A DNA stretch of 64,000 nt from Brevundimonas sp. GTDB taxonomy: Bacteria; Pseudomonadota; Alphaproteobacteria; Caulobacterales; Caulobacteraceae. The notes beneath the pieces were generated by a model. The model worked only from the letters and a program-made list of their open reading frames with translations, searched no databases and was not told the DNA's origin. The position numbers and the translations under genes are program-made. Position 1 is the stretch's first letter, and every line of letters begins with the position of its first letter. Positions 45,907-58,614 of this stretch are shown here, in pieces. The stretch is taken from the NCBI RefSeq assembly GCF_013912065.1, contig NZ_JACESA010000005.1, positions 1-64,000 of the forward strand. The letters run 5' to 3'.

Positions 45907-46874
45907 CAGCGATCCAGCGTCCGGTCCAGGGCGTGGAAGCCGGCGATGGCCAGTTCCGTCGCGGATATGAAGACCTCCGGCTTGATCCGGTCGAAGTCGT
46001 CGCTGGGGCGGTGATAATCCGGATGATAGTCGACGCCCATATAGAGGAAGGGCACGCCGGCCTCGTGAAAGGCGCCGTGATCCGAGGCCGAGACCCAGTT
46101 GTCCGGGCCCATGTCCTGGGGCGTATCCTTGCCGAAGGCGAAGCTGACCGGGCCGACGGCGGGTACGGGCTCCAGGATCGGCCGGAACTGCGGATGCTGA
46201 TAGGTCCCCGTGACCCACAGACGGCCGTCGGTCTCGGCCCGCGCCGTCATGTCGAAATTCAGGTTCAGGGTGATGGCCGACAGGGGCATGGGCGGCGCCT
46301 TGACGAATTCGCGCGCGCCCAGCAGGCCGCGCTCCTCGCCGTCGAAAGCGACCAGCAGCACGCTGTGCTCCGGCGCCTGGGCCTTCAGCCGCCGGGCCAG
46401 TTCCAGCATGGTCGCCACGCCCGAGGCGTTGTCGTCGGCGCCGTTGTAGATCTGACCGTCGCGCGTTCCGACGTGATCATAATGGGCGCTGACCACTATA
46501 TAACGGTCCGCCACGCGCGTTCCGGGGATCAGACCCAGGATGTTGGCGCCGCGGAAGGTCGTCGGCCCCTCCGGCGACCGCCCGGTCGCCTCGAACGGCT
46601 GCAGCCGGCCGAACGGCGCAGGCGCCACGCCCAGGGCCTCGAGCCGACCGACGATATAGGCCCGCGCCCGCTCCCCGCCCGGACTTCCGGTGCTACGTCC
46701 CTCCATGTCGTCGGCCGAGAGGATCCGGACGTCGTCCAGCAACTGATCATAGGCGGCGGACGGAACGGCTGCCGGCGGAGGCGACGGCATCGGCTGGACG
46801 CAGCCTGCCAGGACGAGGGACACGGCGACGACAGCGCCATGAAGCATAAGGGATCGGACGGCGAGGTGCGGCAT
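45906..46874 (-). CDS. M28 family zinc metallopeptidase, lipoprotein
   Basis: The product is an aminopeptidase-like lipoprotein with lipobox C25 (LVLAGC). Metal ligands are visible in order: H in SAHYDHVG, D in NGADDNASG, E in DGEERGLLG, D in LNFDMTAR and H in DYHRPSDDFD, so the two-zinc site is complete. The PA-like insert is absent and the length is 322 residues. It is the first gene of a two-gene unit with the small lipoprotein, and probably acts in the periplasm on peptides. Confidence 0.92.
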   Translation of the reverse strand: MPHLAVRSLMLHGAVVAVSLVLAGCVQPMPSPPPAAVPSAAYDQLLDDVRILSADDMEGRSTGSPGGERARAYIVGRLEALGVAPAPFGRLQPFEATGRSPEGPTTFRGANILGLIPGTRVADRYIVVSAHYDHVGTRDGQIYNGADDNASGVATMLELARRLKAQAPEHSVLLVAFDGEERGLLGAREFVKAPPMPLSAITLNLNFDMTARAETDGRLWVTGTYQHPQFRPILEPVPAVGPVSFAFGKDTPQDMGPDNWVSASDHGAFHEAGVPFLYMGVDYHPDYHRPSDDFDRIKPEVFISATELAIAGFHALDRTLDR

Positions 46875-46974
46875 AGGCGACTCCGGAAGCGGCGGCCAGA
46901 CTAGCCTGTGGTTCGACCGCCGTCAGCCCGTCGATGCGACCCCTCTCCGCCCTCGCCCGGACCAGTGGTAATGA

Positions 46975-50252
<3,278 letters not shown>

Positions 50253-50263
50253 GGAGTTCTCGC

Positions 50264-51505
50264 ATGTCTGTTCCGCCCCCGCTCGTGTCGCCGTCCGCGA
50301 TGACAGGCCGACGATACGATCTGGACTGGATTCGCGTCGGCGCCTTCATGCTGCTGATCCTCTATCACGTCGGCATGTTCTACGTGCCTTGGGATTACCA
50401 TGTGAACAGTCCACGTCCGGTCGAGGCGCTTGAGCCGATCATGCTGCTGACGAACCCATGGCGGCTGACCCTGCTGTTCCTCGTTTCGGGCTGTGCGACC
50501 CGGTTTCTGGCGGACGGGTTCGCCGCGCGCGGGCAAAGCGGATGGGCGCTGGCCGGATCGCGCGCCCTGCGCCTCTTGCCGCCGCTGCTGTTCGGCATGT
50601 TCGTCATCGTGCCGCCCCAGAGCTATTACGAAATCCTCGAAGCGGCCAAGGGCCTGGGGATCGCCGACCCCGCGCATGGACCGGTGCTCAAGGACTTCTG
50701 GGTGCGGTACGTCACCTCGACCGGCCACTGGTGCGACGCCGACGGTTGCCTGACAACGCCGACGTGGAACCACCTGTGGTTCATCGCCTATCTGCTGCCC
50801 TACAGTCTGTTGCTGACGGTGATGATCGCTTTTCCGGCCGCCCGGCGCGCCCTTCAGGCGGCGGGGGATCGGGTCTTTCGGGGATGGGGTCTGGTGGTGT
50901 GGCCGGTCCTTTATCTGATCCTGATCCGCTGGTTCCTGGCGCCCCGGTTCGAGATCACCCACGCCCTGACCGACGACTGGTACAACCACGCCCTCAGCTT
51001 CGGCGCCTTTCTGTTCGGCTATCTGATCGCCCGGTCCGAAGAGGCGCGTCAGACCCTGATGCGGCTGCGTTGGCCGGCCCTGATCATCGCCCTGTGCAGC
51101 TGGGTGGCCTGGGCGACCTATGCCTGGGTCTATCGCGGCGACGTCAATCCGGCCGAGCCGCTCAGGCAGGCGATGCGGATCGTCTATGCGCTGGATCAGG
51201 CGGGCTTCATCGCCGCCATCCTGGGCTTCGGCGCACGATGGCTGAACCGGGGCGGCCCGGCTCTGCGCTATCTCTCGGTTGGCGTCTTCCCCTTCTATAT
51301 AGTGCACCAGACCGTGACGGTCGTGGCGGCCTATAATCTGGCCACGCTCCACCTGCCGTTGGGCGTGGAGGCCGGGTTGGTGATCCTGATCACCGCCTTG
51401 GGCTGCCTCCTCGCCTACGAGATCGCGCGCCGGATCGGATGGCTGGGCCTGTTGCTGGGGGTGAGGCCGCAAAAGGAGGGGCGAACCGCGCGGTCGCCCG
51501 CCTGA
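50264..51505 (+). CDS. Acyltransferase family membrane protein
   Basis: The product is an acyltransferase-3 type membrane protein with ten or so helices. It begins RRYDLDWIRVGAFMLLILYHVGMF with the catalytic-type histidine in LYHVG, and has the conserved arginine/His elements in loop one and HLWFIAYLLPYSLLL. These enzymes acylate sugars or lipids at the membrane. The divergent membrane LytTR regulator is the obvious candidate regulator. The substrate is unknown. Confidence 0.9.
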   Translation: MSVPPPLVSPSAMTGRRYDLDWIRVGAFMLLILYHVGMFYVPWDYHVNSPRPVEALEPIMLLTNPWRLTLLFLVSGCATRFLADGFAARGQSGWALAGSRALRLLPPLLFGMFVIVPPQSYYEILEAAKGLGIADPAHGPVLKDFWVRYVTSTGHWCDADGCLTTPTWNHLWFIAYLLPYSLLLTVMIAFPAARRALQAAGDRVFRGWGLVVWPVLYLILIRWFLAPRFEITHALTDDWYNHALSFGAFLFGYLIARSEEARQTLMRLRWPALIIALCSWVAWATYAWVYRGDVNPAEPLRQAMRIVYALDQAGFIAAILGFGARWLNRGGPALRYLSVGVFPFYIVHQTVTVVAAYNLATLHLPLGVEAGLVILITALGCLLAYEIARRIGWLGLLLGVRPQKEGRTARSPA

Positions 51506-51826
51506 CGCAAGGACGGGCCTCCTCAGCCCTCCTAATTCTGGAGAAAAACCGTATACGGATCAGAGGCTTGAAAATGTTTCAAGCCGCCAACCCAGCACGA
51601 TCCCAAATGGGATTATGATCGTCTCAGGTCTTTGACATCGCTATCCGTCGCGCCCTTGAGCCGGCTTGAAATTGCACCCTGATTGCACAGTGCAATTCCA
51701 GACAGATTTTTGTCCTTTTAAAACAATCTATTGTTTAGAGATTGCACTGATTGCACTGGTTTTCTTTTGCAGTGCAATTCCCCGCCGGCGCCGCGCTCGA
51801 CCGAGACGACGCCGGCCGTCGGAACC
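51506..51826. repeat. Convergent intergenic region rich in palindromes and ATTGCAC repeats
   Basis: This 321-base region lies between two converging genes and holds no credible gene. From left to right: CCGTATACGG (51549-51558); arms GGCTTGAAA and TTTCAAGCC around ATG (51565-51585); ATCCCA and TGGGAT around AA (51600-51613); ATTGCAC at 51671 and 51682 and its complement GTGCAAT at 51690; AAACAAT and ATTGTTT around CT (51721-51736); ATTGCAC at 51741 and 51750 and GTGCAAT at 51772. The part from 51665 to 51780 is clearly AT-rich against a GC-rich genome. A role is not known. Confidence 0.85.
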
Positions 51827-52855
51827 TCAGATCGTCATCACGATCCGGCCCTCGATCTGGCCCCTGTGCATCCGCTGGAAGATGTCGTTGATGTTCTCCA
51901 GCGGTTCGACCGAGACCGTCGCCTTGACCTTCTCGTCGGCGGCGAACTGAAGCGCCTCCTGCAGGTCCAGACGGGTGCCGACGATGGAGCCGCGCACGGT
52001 CGTGCCGTTCAGCACCATGTCGAAGATCGAGATCGGGAAGTCGCCGGGCGGCAGGCCGTTCAGGGCCACGGTCGCCCCGCGCGCGGTCATGTTGATCGCC
52101 TGTTCGAACGCCTTGGGCGAGACCGCCGTGACCAGCACGCCCTGGGCGCCGCCGTCGGTCTGGGCCTTGATCTCGGCGGCGGGATCGTTGGACGTCTTGG
52201 CGTTTACCGTCACGGTCGCCCCCAGGCGGCGGGCCAGGTCCAGCTTGGCGTCGTCCACGTCCACGGCGGCGACGTTCAGGCCCATGGCCCTGGCGTACTG
52301 GACCGCGACATGGCCCAGGCCGCCGATGCCCGAGATCACCACCCAGTCGCCCGCCTTGGTGTCGGTCATCTTCAGCCCCTTGTAGACCGTGACCCCGGCG
52401 CACAGGATCGGGGCGATGTCGGTGAAGCTGACGTTGTCCGGCAGATGGCCGACATAGTTGGGATCGGCGATGGCGTATTCGGCGAAGCCGCCGTTGACCG
52501 AATAGCCGGTGTTCTCCTGTTCGTGGCACAGGGTCTCCCAGCCGCCCAGGCAGTGTTTGCAGTGGCCGCAGGACGAATAGAGCCAGGGCACGCCGACGCG
52601 GTCGCCCTCCTTGACCAGCTTGACGCCCGCGCCGACCGCCGAGACATAGCCGACGCCTTCGTGGCCCGGAATGAAGGGCGGGTTCGGCTTGACGGGCCAG
52701 TCGCCCTCGGCCGCGTGCAGGTCGGTGTGACAGACGCCGGACGCCTCGATCTTGACCTGGATCTGGCCCGGACCGGGCTGAGGGATCGCGACCTCTTCTA
52801 TGGTCAGCGGCTTGCCGAATTCGCGCACGACGGCGGCCTTCATGGTCTGGGTCAT
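51827..52855 (-). CDS. adhP: Zinc-dependent alcohol dehydrogenase
   Basis: This medium-chain dehydrogenase oxidises alcohols to aldehydes with NAD. Catalytic zinc ligands are C42, H65, E66 and C152; the structural zinc lobe uses C96, C99, C102 and C110; the cofactor motif is GIGGLG at 176-181. The protein is 342 residues and closely resembles AdhP/AdhA. AAGGGA lies before the ATG. The aldehyde dehydrogenase gene upstream on the same strand completes a two-step alcohol oxidation. Confidence 0.94.
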   Translation of the reverse strand: MTQTMKAAVVREFGKPLTIEEVAIPQPGPGQIQVKIEASGVCHTDLHAAEGDWPVKPNPPFIPGHEGVGYVSAVGAGVKLVKEGDRVGVPWLYSSCGHCKHCLGGWETLCHEQENTGYSVNGGFAEYAIADPNYVGHLPDNVSFTDIAPILCAGVTVYKGLKMTDTKAGDWVVISGIGGLGHVAVQYARAMGLNVAAVDVDDAKLDLARRLGATVTVNAKTSNDPAAEIKAQTDGGAQGVLVTAVSPKAFEQAINMTARGATVALNGLPPGDFPISIFDMVLNGTTVRGSIVGTRLDLQEALQFAADEKVKATVSVEPLENINDIFQRMHRGQIEGRIVMTI

Positions 52856-53000
52856 GGCCAGTCCCTTAGGTTCGACGAAAGAGGGAACGGGCGGGCCGAA
52901 AGCAGGACACCGGCCCGCCCGCGTTACGCGTTCTCTGGAACAGCACGTCAGAGAACGATCAGAGAATGGCCGATCAGGGACCCGCCATCCTTGATCTAGA

Positions 53001-54518
53001 TCAGAAGAAGCCGAGTTTGTTCGGGCTGTAGCTGACCAGAAGATTCTTGGTTTGCTGATAGTGATCCAGCATCATCCGATGGTTTTCACGCCCGATACCC
53101 GACTTCTTGTAACCGCCAAAGGCCGCGTGGGCCGGATACTGGTGATAGCAGTTGGTCCAGATCCGCCCGGCCTGGATGGCGCGGCCGGCGCGATAGGCGG
53201 TGTTCATGTCGCGCGACCAGACCCCGGCGCCCAGGCCGTATTCGGTGTCGTTGGCGATCTCCATGGCCTCTTCGAAGGTCTTGAAGGTGGTCACGGCCAG
53301 GACCGGACCGAAGATCTCCTCCTGGAAGATCCGCATGTCGTTCGTGCCCTTGAACACGGTCGGCTTGACGTAATAGCCGCCCGCCAGATCGTCCTGCAGC
53401 ACGGCCTGGTCGCCGCCAGTCAGGACCTCGGCGCCTTCGTCCGCGCCGATCTTCAGATAGCTGAGGATCTTGTTCAACTGCTGGTTCGACGCCTGGGCGC
53501 CGACCATGGTGGCGGGGTCCAGCGGGTCGCCCTGGACGATGGCCTCGACCCGCGCGATCGCCTTCTCGATGAAGGCCTCGTAGATGTCTTCGTGGATCAG
53601 GGCCCGGCTGGGGCAGGTGCAGACCTCGCCCTGGTTCAGGGCGAACATGGCGAAGCCTTCCAGCGCCTTGTCGAGGAAGGCGTCGTCGGCATCCATCACG
53701 TCCTTGAAGAAGATGTTCGGCGACTTGCCGCCCAGCTCCAGCGTCACCGGAATGATGTTCTTGGTCGCATATTCCATGATCTTCTGGCCGACGGCGGTCG
53801 AGCCGGTGAAGGCGATCTTGGCGATGCGGGGGTTGGTGGCCAGGGGTTCGCCGACCTCGGCGCCGGTGCCCGAGACGATGTTCAGAACACCGGCGGGCAG
53901 CAGATCCTGGATCAGATCGATCACGACCAGGATCGAGGCCGGCGTCTGTTCGGCCGGCTTCATCACGATGCAGTTGCCCGCCGCCAGGGCCGGGGCGATC
54001 TTCCACGCCGCCATCAGTATGGGGAAGTTCCACGGAATGATCTGGCCGACGACGCCCAGCGGCTCATGGAAATGATAGGCGACCGTGTCGTGGTCCAGTT
54101 CCGAAATCCCGCCTTCCTGGGCGCGGATGCAGCCGGCGAAATAGCGGAAATGATCGACGGCCAGGGGGATGTCGGCGGCCAGGGTCTCGCGCACCGGCTT
54201 GCCGTTGTCCCAGGTCTCGGCCTCGGCGACGGCCTGGAGATTGGCTTCGATCCGGTCGGCGATCTTGTTCAGGATGACGGCGCGTTCGGCCGCGCTGGTT
54301 TTGCCCCAGGCGTCCTTGGCGGCGTGGGCGGCGTCCAGGGCCAGTTCGACGTCGGCCGCGTCAGAACGGGCGACCTCGCACAGAACACGGCCGTTCACCG
54401 GAGAGGTGTTCTCGAAATAGCGACCATTGACCGGCGCGACCCAGCGTCCGCCGATGAAGTTGTCGTAGCGGGCCTTGAACTTAGGGGTCGCCGCGCGGAC
54501 GAATTCGGGTTTGGTCAT
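53001..54518 (-). CDS. NAD-dependent aldehyde dehydrogenase (ExaC/AldB class)
   Basis: The product oxidises short aldehydes such as acetaldehyde to acids. E261 ([11 protein letters not shown]) and catalytic C300 ([11 protein letters not shown]) are present, and the double-cysteine context is typical of the ExaC/AldB class. NWNFP-type IIPWNFP and FTGSTAVG are the cofactor sites. Length is 505 residues. GGAG precedes the ATG. An AcoR-like regulator gene is upstream, and an inverted repeat sits in between. Confidence 0.94.
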   Translation of the reverse strand: MTKPEFVRAATPKFKARYDNFIGGRWVAPVNGRYFENTSPVNGRVLCEVARSDAADVELALDAAHAAKDAWGKTSAAERAVILNKIADRIEANLQAVAEAETWDNGKPVRETLAADIPLAVDHFRYFAGCIRAQEGGISELDHDTVAYHFHEPLGVVGQIIPWNFPILMAAWKIAPALAAGNCIVMKPAEQTPASILVVIDLIQDLLPAGVLNIVSGTGAEVGEPLATNPRIAKIAFTGSTAVGQKIMEYATKNIIPVTLELGGKSPNIFFKDVMDADDAFLDKALEGFAMFALNQGEVCTCPSRALIHEDIYEAFIEKAIARVEAIVQGDPLDPATMVGAQASNQQLNKILSYLKIGADEGAEVLTGGDQAVLQDDLAGGYYVKPTVFKGTNDMRIFQEEIFGPVLAVTTFKTFEEAMEIANDTEYGLGAGVWSRDMNTAYRAGRAIQAGRIWTNCYHQYPAHAAFGGYKKSGIGRENHRMMLDHYQQTKNLLVSYSPNKLGFF

Positions 54519-54629
54519 AATACGCTCCTGCAGATTTCCTCGGGCGTCGATTGTCGACGTCGTTGGGACCGGAAGCTCGGCTCGGACGAAGCGGAGCGCC
54601 AGATGGGCGTTTCATGATGCGATGCAAAC

Positions 54630-54649
54630 CTGTCGCAGGATTGCGACAG
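54630..54649. promoter_or_regulatory. Inverted repeat, operator candidate before the aldehyde dehydrogenase gene
   Basis: CTGTCGCA (54630-54637) and TGCGACAG (54642-54649) are perfect arms around GGAT. The repeat lies 112 bases upstream of the aldehyde dehydrogenase start and just after the regulator stop. Such a dyad is the usual target of Fis-type HTH dimers like AcoR. A weak terminator is an alternative, but no T run follows. Confidence 0.6.
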
Positions 54650-54655
54650 TCGGGG

Positions 54656-55630
54656 TCAGTGGGGATGATTGGCCAGGCCCAGGCGGTGCAGCTTGCGATG
54701 CAGGGTGGCGCGACTGACGCCCAGGGCTCGTGCGGCCGCCGAAACATTGCCGCCGTTCAGCGCCAGGGCGCGACGCACGGCCCCCCGCTCCGCCTCCAGC
54801 AGGTCGGCCTCGACCGAGCCAGCCCCCAGGACCTCGGACGCCGCCAGCTGGGCCGCGATCCGTTCGTCGGTGATCGACAAGGCCAGGCGCGCCGCGCGGG
54901 TGGCCCCTATGACCAGATCGTCCCGGTCGACCGCCAGCAGGGCCGCCGTATTCCGCTCGACCGGATCGCCGGCCAGGACGATCCGCGCCTGGGAAAAGGC
55001 CTGACGGAAGGTCTGCGCCTCGATAGCCCGCGCCGCATCCGCGACCGCCGCCGCGATCAAGCCCAGGACGCCCGCGGTGGCGTCCGCTCGACAGGACGAG
55101 ACGTCCAGCAGTCCCGCCAGACGCCCTTGAGGGTCGTGGATCGGATGGCTGACACAGCTCAGCGCCGTGTTCCGGGTATGAAAATGCTGATCCCGATGGA
55201 TCGTCAGGGGCCGGTGCTCGACCAGGGCGGTGCCGATGCCGTTGGTGCCCTCCACCGCCTCTGACCAGACGGCGCCGGGCCACAGCCCCCAGCGGTGAAA
55301 GGTCTCGTCGTCCGCCGGCGCGCCCCGCCGTTCCAGCGGCACCCCGTCGGCATTGGTCAGCAGAACGCAGCAGCCGGTGTCGCCGACGGCGAGGAAAAGC
55401 CGATCCAGCACGCCCTGCGCCGCCCGCGTCATCGGCTCCATGGCCTCGCGCGCCTCGCGCAACTGCTGCTCGGTCAGGGTCGTGGGGCGGCCTCCGTCCT
55501 CGGGATCGAGCCCGTACAGGGACAAGGAGCGCCGCCACGAGGCCGCCAGCGCCGAACGCGCGGCTCCCGCGCCATTGTCGAGCGCCTGTTTGATCAGGCT
55601 TCCGTGATCGTGTCCCGGCCGTTCGCCCAT
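54656..55630 (-). CDS. AcoR-like GAF-HTH regulator lacking the sigma-54 AAA+ domain
   Basis: The N-terminal region (SWRRSLSLYGLDPE) and GAF domain (about residues 60-200, with VEGTNGIGTALVEHRPLTIH and SCVSHPIHDPQGRLAGLLDVSS) match AcoR/AdhR activators of acetoin and alcohol genes. The C-terminus is a Fis-type HTH (NGGNVSAAARALGVSRATLHRKL). The central AAA+ domain that contacts sigma-54 is missing; the protein is 324 residues instead of over 600, with no sign of a frameshift. It probably controls the downstream dehydrogenases from a normal sigma-70-type promoter. Confidence 0.9.
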   Translation of the reverse strand: MGERPGHDHGSLIKQALDNGAGAARSALAASWRRSLSLYGLDPEDGGRPTTLTEQQLREAREAMEPMTRAAQGVLDRLFLAVGDTGCCVLLTNADGVPLERRGAPADDETFHRWGLWPGAVWSEAVEGTNGIGTALVEHRPLTIHRDQHFHTRNTALSCVSHPIHDPQGRLAGLLDVSSCRADATAGVLGLIAAAVADAARAIEAQTFRQAFSQARIVLAGDPVERNTAALLAVDRDDLVIGATRAARLALSITDERIAAQLAASEVLGAGSVEADLLEAERGAVRRALALNGGNVSAAARALGVSRATLHRKLHRLGLANHPH

Positions 55631-55837
55631 CAGGGCCTCCCAGGCGTTAGTCGCGGAATATCAGACGCCTCGTTCGAAGCAACGTCAATGCGGCCTTGGT
55701 CGGACGCCGTGAAACTTGACCTAAGGTTCAGTTTTCATTGGCTATAAGGCGCCAGTTTCGGCCTTGTTTTGAACCGAAACCCGGACCAACCTGTTTCCCA
55801 ACGCGCCGTCGAAGCGGCCCGAGAAAAGGAAACGACC

Positions 55838-56260
55838 ATGAAGACCAAGATGATGCTGGCCGCCGCGACGCTGGCGGCCGCCCTCGCCTCGCCGGCCCTG
55901 GCGGCCGACCCGACCGGCCTGTGGCAGACCCCGACCAATGGGGGTCAGGTGCGTATCGCCCGCTGCGGCGAGGCCCTGTGCGGGACCCTGGTGACCTCGA
56001 ACCATATCCGCGCCGACGCCAATGCGCGCGACGAGCACAACCGCAACGCCGACCTGCGTAATCGTCCGCTGCGCAATCTGCCGATGCTGACCGGCTTCAC
56101 CGGCGGTCCGACCGAATGGCGCAACGGCTCGGTCTATAATCCGGCGGACGGCCGCACCTATAGCGGCTCCATCACCATGACGAACGACAACAGCCTGCGC
56201 CTGCGCGGCTGCGTCGTCGCCCCCCTGTGCAAGACCCAGACCTGGACCCGCGTTCAATAG
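55838..56260 (+). CDS. DUF2147 secreted protein
   Basis: The product has a signal peptide ending near residue 22 (ASPALA) followed by the DUF2147 domain: DPTGLWQTPTNGGQVRIARCGEALCGTLV, a central FTGGPTEWRNGSVYNPADGRTYSG and a final LRLRGCVVAPLCKTQTWTR. Four cysteines could make two disulfides. The ATG at 55838 has GGA upstream; the earlier in-frame codon at 55769 does not yield a signal peptide. Function of the family is unknown. Confidence 0.9.
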   Translation: MKTKMMLAAATLAAALASPALAADPTGLWQTPTNGGQVRIARCGEALCGTLVTSNHIRADANARDEHNRNADLRNRPLRNLPMLTGFTGGPTEWRNGSVYNPADGRTYSGSITMTNDNSLRLRGCVVAPLCKTQTWTRVQ

Positions 56261-56276
56261 TCGGCGCTCAATGACG

Positions 56277-56310
56277 AAGGCCCGGCCGGAGCGATCCGGC
56301 CGGGCCTTTT
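56277..56310. terminator. Bidirectional intrinsic terminator
   Basis: A perfect 14-base stem, AAGGCCCGGCCGGA with TCCGGCCGGGCCTT, encloses GCGA and ends in T residues, 17 bases after the DUF2147 stop. The A residues on the other side serve the convergent aldo/keto reductase gene. Confidence 0.9.
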
Positions 56311-56338
56311 AATGTCCGCTGGGCGACGGCAGTAGTGC

Positions 56339-57325
56339 TTAGCGGTTAAGGGCGGCGCGCGCAGCTTCCGCGTAACGATGGCCCACCGCGGCGCCCTTGG
56401 GGAAGACCGCATCGATCCGCGCCAGATCCTCCGGCGTCAGGACGATGTCCGCCGCCGCCGCATTCTGCTCCAGGGTGGCGATTCGACGGGTGCCCGGAAT
56501 CGGCACCAGATCCTCGCCCTGGGCCAGGACCCAGGCCAGGGCCAGTTGGGCGGCCGTGACGCCCTTGTCGGCGGCGATGGTCTTGACCGCCTCGACCAGA
56601 TCCAGGTTCTTCTGGAAATTCTCGCCCATGAAGCGCGGATTGCTACGGCGGAAATCGTCGGCGGCCAGATCGTCGATCGAGGTGATGTCTCCCGACAGGA
56701 AACCTCGCCCCAGCGGGCTGTAGGGCACGAAGCCGATGCCCAGTTCACGCACGACCGAGAACAGTTCGTCCTCCGGCTCGCGACTCCACAGCGAATATTC
56801 GGTCTGGAGCGCGGTGATCGGATGGGTCGCATGGGCCTTGCGCAGCGTTTCCGGCGCCGCTTCGGATAGGCCCAGGAAGCGGACCTTGCCCGCCGTGACC
56901 AGGTCGGCCATGGCCCCGACCGTCTCCTCGATCGGCGTGTCGGGATCGACCCGGTGCAGGTAATAGAGATCGATATGATCGACGCCCAGCCGCTGCAAAC
57001 TGCCGTCGATGGCGCTTCGGACATTGGCCGGGCTGCCGTCGGTCAGCAGTTTGGAGCGATCGGCGTTGTAGTTGATGCCGAACTTGGTGGCGATGAAGGC
57101 CTGGTCGCGCCGCTCCTTCAGCGCCTCGCCGACCAGCAGCTCGTTGGTGTGGGGACCGTACATCTCGGCCGTGTCGAACAGGGTGATCCCCAGGTCGAGA
57201 GCGCGGTGGATGACGGAAACGGACTGGGCCTCGTTCGCGCCGCCGTAGAAGGCGCTCATGCCCATGCAGCCAAGACCAAGGGCTGACACCTCGGGTCCGT
57301 TGGGACCCAGTTTGCGCATCTTCAT
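56339..57325 (-). CDS. Aldo/keto reductase
   Basis: This is an NADPH-dependent TIM-barrel reductase of 328 residues. The catalytic tetrad is present: D in [10 protein letters not shown] in the same motif, K in FIATKFG and H in DLYYLHRVD. It resembles the YakC/pyridoxal reductase-like group. The ATG at 57325 has AGGAG seven bases upstream; the open frame runs further to 57484 without a site. The substrate is unknown. Confidence 0.92.
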   Translation of the reverse strand: MKMRKLGPNGPEVSALGLGCMGMSAFYGGANEAQSVSVIHRALDLGITLFDTAEMYGPHTNELLVGEALKERRDQAFIATKFGINYNADRSKLLTDGSPANVRSAIDGSLQRLGVDHIDLYYLHRVDPDTPIEETVGAMADLVTAGKVRFLGLSEAAPETLRKAHATHPITALQTEYSLWSREPEDELFSVVRELGIGFVPYSPLGRGFLSGDITSIDDLAADDFRRSNPRFMGENFQKNLDLVEAVKTIAADKGVTAAQLALAWVLAQGEDLVPIPGTRRIATLEQNAAAADIVLTPEDLARIDAVFPKGAAVGHRYAEAARAALNR

Positions 57326-57422
57326 CTGCGCTCTCCTGTCGATGTGGGGGATCGGCGACGGCGCCGACTGACAGCAGATGGTCACCGAGGCGGCGGGCTT
57401 CAAGCCCCGGCGCGCTCTCGGA

Positions 57423-57499
57423 TGGTACCGCCTCTCAGGCTTGAACTGAGGACCTCCGGTTCCACAAACCGGCGCTCTAACCAACTGAGCTAAGGCGGC
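57423..57499 (-). tRNA. tRNA-His (GTG) with A73
   Basis: Acceptor GCCGCCT pairs with AGGCGGT (including a G1-U72 wobble), anticodon stem CCGGT/ACCGG holds loop TTGTGGA with anticodon GTG, and the T arm has GTTCAAGC. CCA is encoded. The discriminator is A, not the C73 that pairs with G-1 in most bacteria; loss of that feature is known in alphaproteobacteria. Confidence 0.95.
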
Positions 57500-57571
57500 C
57501 CGCGCATCGCGAGGCGCGTTCTCTACCGGGCCTTAGGCACGCGATCAAATGATTTCTGAAGTTCTCGGGAC

Positions 57572-57606
57572 AAAGAAAAGGCCCCGGCGGTTTCCCGCCG
57601 GGGCCT
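57572..57606 (-). terminator. Intrinsic terminator of the exbB-exbD-tonB operon
   Basis: A 12-base GC-rich stem (57579-57590 with 57595-57606, core GGCCCCGGCGG) is followed on the minus strand by TTTTCTTT. It starts 23 bases after the tonB stop. Confidence 0.9.
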
Positions 57607-57629
57607 GATCTTTCACCCGGTGTCGCGGT

Positions 57630-58160
57630 CTAGCCGAGACGCCAGTTGATCGGGATGGTCGCGCGCCCGACGACGGGTTGACCGTCGCGCATGGCGGGCT
57701 CGATCCGCATGGTCCGAACCGCGCGAAGGGCCGCTTGGCCGAAGCCGGCGCCCGCAGGCGATTCACTCACCACCGAGCAGTTGGTCAACGAGCCGTTCGT
57801 CTCGACCTGGCATTCCAGGACGGTACGACCCGACTGTTCACGCTCCAGGGCGCGGTCCGGGTAGAACCGGGCCAGATCGGGCTGACGCGTGATGCGCGGG
57901 TTGGAGATCACCGGAGGACGCGGCGGCGCCGGCGGAGCCGGAGGCGGCGGAACCGGCTCGACCAACTCGACCTCGACGGACTCGTCGACGTAGTTGAACT
58001 CCTTCAGCTTGAACTTCGACTGCTGCAGGAAGAAGATCAGCAAGGCGAACAGGATGGTGACGACCAGCAGGCAGACCATGAGCACGGGGTAGGAAACCCC
58101 CATGAACCCCTTAGTCTTGGGTGCGTCGTAACGACTGCGATGATATTCGACGTCTGTCAT
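57630..58160 (-). CDS. tonB: Energy transducer TonB
   Basis: TonB transmits proton-motive energy to outer-membrane receptors. One membrane helix (PVLMVCLLVVTILFALLIFFL, about residues 25-45) lacks the usual SxxxH motif in plain form. A short Pro-rich span (PPPPAPPAPPRPP) leads to the C-terminal TonB domain (ERSG-like REQSGRTVLECQVETNG and AALRAVRTMRIEPA). Length is 176 residues. GGAG precedes the ATG. It is last in the exbB-exbD-tonB operon. Confidence 0.93.
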   Translation of the reverse strand: MTDVEYHRSRYDAPKTKGFMGVSYPVLMVCLLVVTILFALLIFFLQQSKFKLKEFNYVDESVEVELVEPVPPPPAPPAPPRPPVISNPRITRQPDLARFYPDRALEREQSGRTVLECQVETNGSLTNCSVVSESPAGAGFGQAALRAVRTMRIEPAMRDGQPVVGRATIPINWRLG

Positions 58161-58174
58161 ACTATCTCCGCGCT

Positions 58175-58609
58175 CTAATTCGTCGCCTGGTCTTCACCGA
58201 CCAGTGCAACGCTGTAGAAGCCGTTATCCTGCAGGGCGTTCATGACCTGCATGAAATCGCCGTAGCGAGTGTTTTGGTCGCCCCGAATGAAGATCCGCTC
58301 ATCGGCCGGATTCCGGGAGCCGATTTGCTTTTGCAAATCTTCCCCCAGCGCACCGACGCTGGTCGGGAAATCGCCCACGAAGACGTCGCCGTCGTTCTGG
58401 ATCGAAATATAGACCGGCTTGGGCGGATTCGGGGCCGCCTTGGCGACAGCGATTGGCAACTCGACCGGCACCGACACGGAAGCGAGCGGAGCCGCCACCA
58501 TGAAGATGATCAGCAGGACCAACATGATATCAACGAAAGGCGTGACGTTGATATCGCTGTTGGCCTCTACCTGGTTGCCAGCGCCGCCCGATTTAATCTT
58601 GGCGGCCAT
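58175..58609 (-). CDS. exbD: Biopolymer transport protein ExbD
   Basis: ExbD is the small subunit of the proton channel that powers TonB. It has INVTPFVDIMLVLLIIFMV with the functional Asp in VDIM, then a periplasmic domain ending in LVGED. Length is 144 residues. It lies five bases after exbB and 15 before tonB. Confidence 0.95.
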   Translation of the reverse strand: MAAKIKSGGAGNQVEANSDINVTPFVDIMLVLLIIFMVAAPLASVSVPVELPIAVAKAAPNPPKPVYISIQNDGDVFVGDFPTSVGALGEDLQKQIGSRNPADERIFIRGDQNTRYGDFMQVMNALQDNGFYSVALVGEDQATN

Positions 58610-58614
58610 CCGTC

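Noticed and set aside
54519-54629. Possible sigma-54 promoter before the aldehyde dehydrogenase gene
   Set aside because: No GG-N10-GC element of good quality is present, and the local regulator lacks the AAA+ domain.
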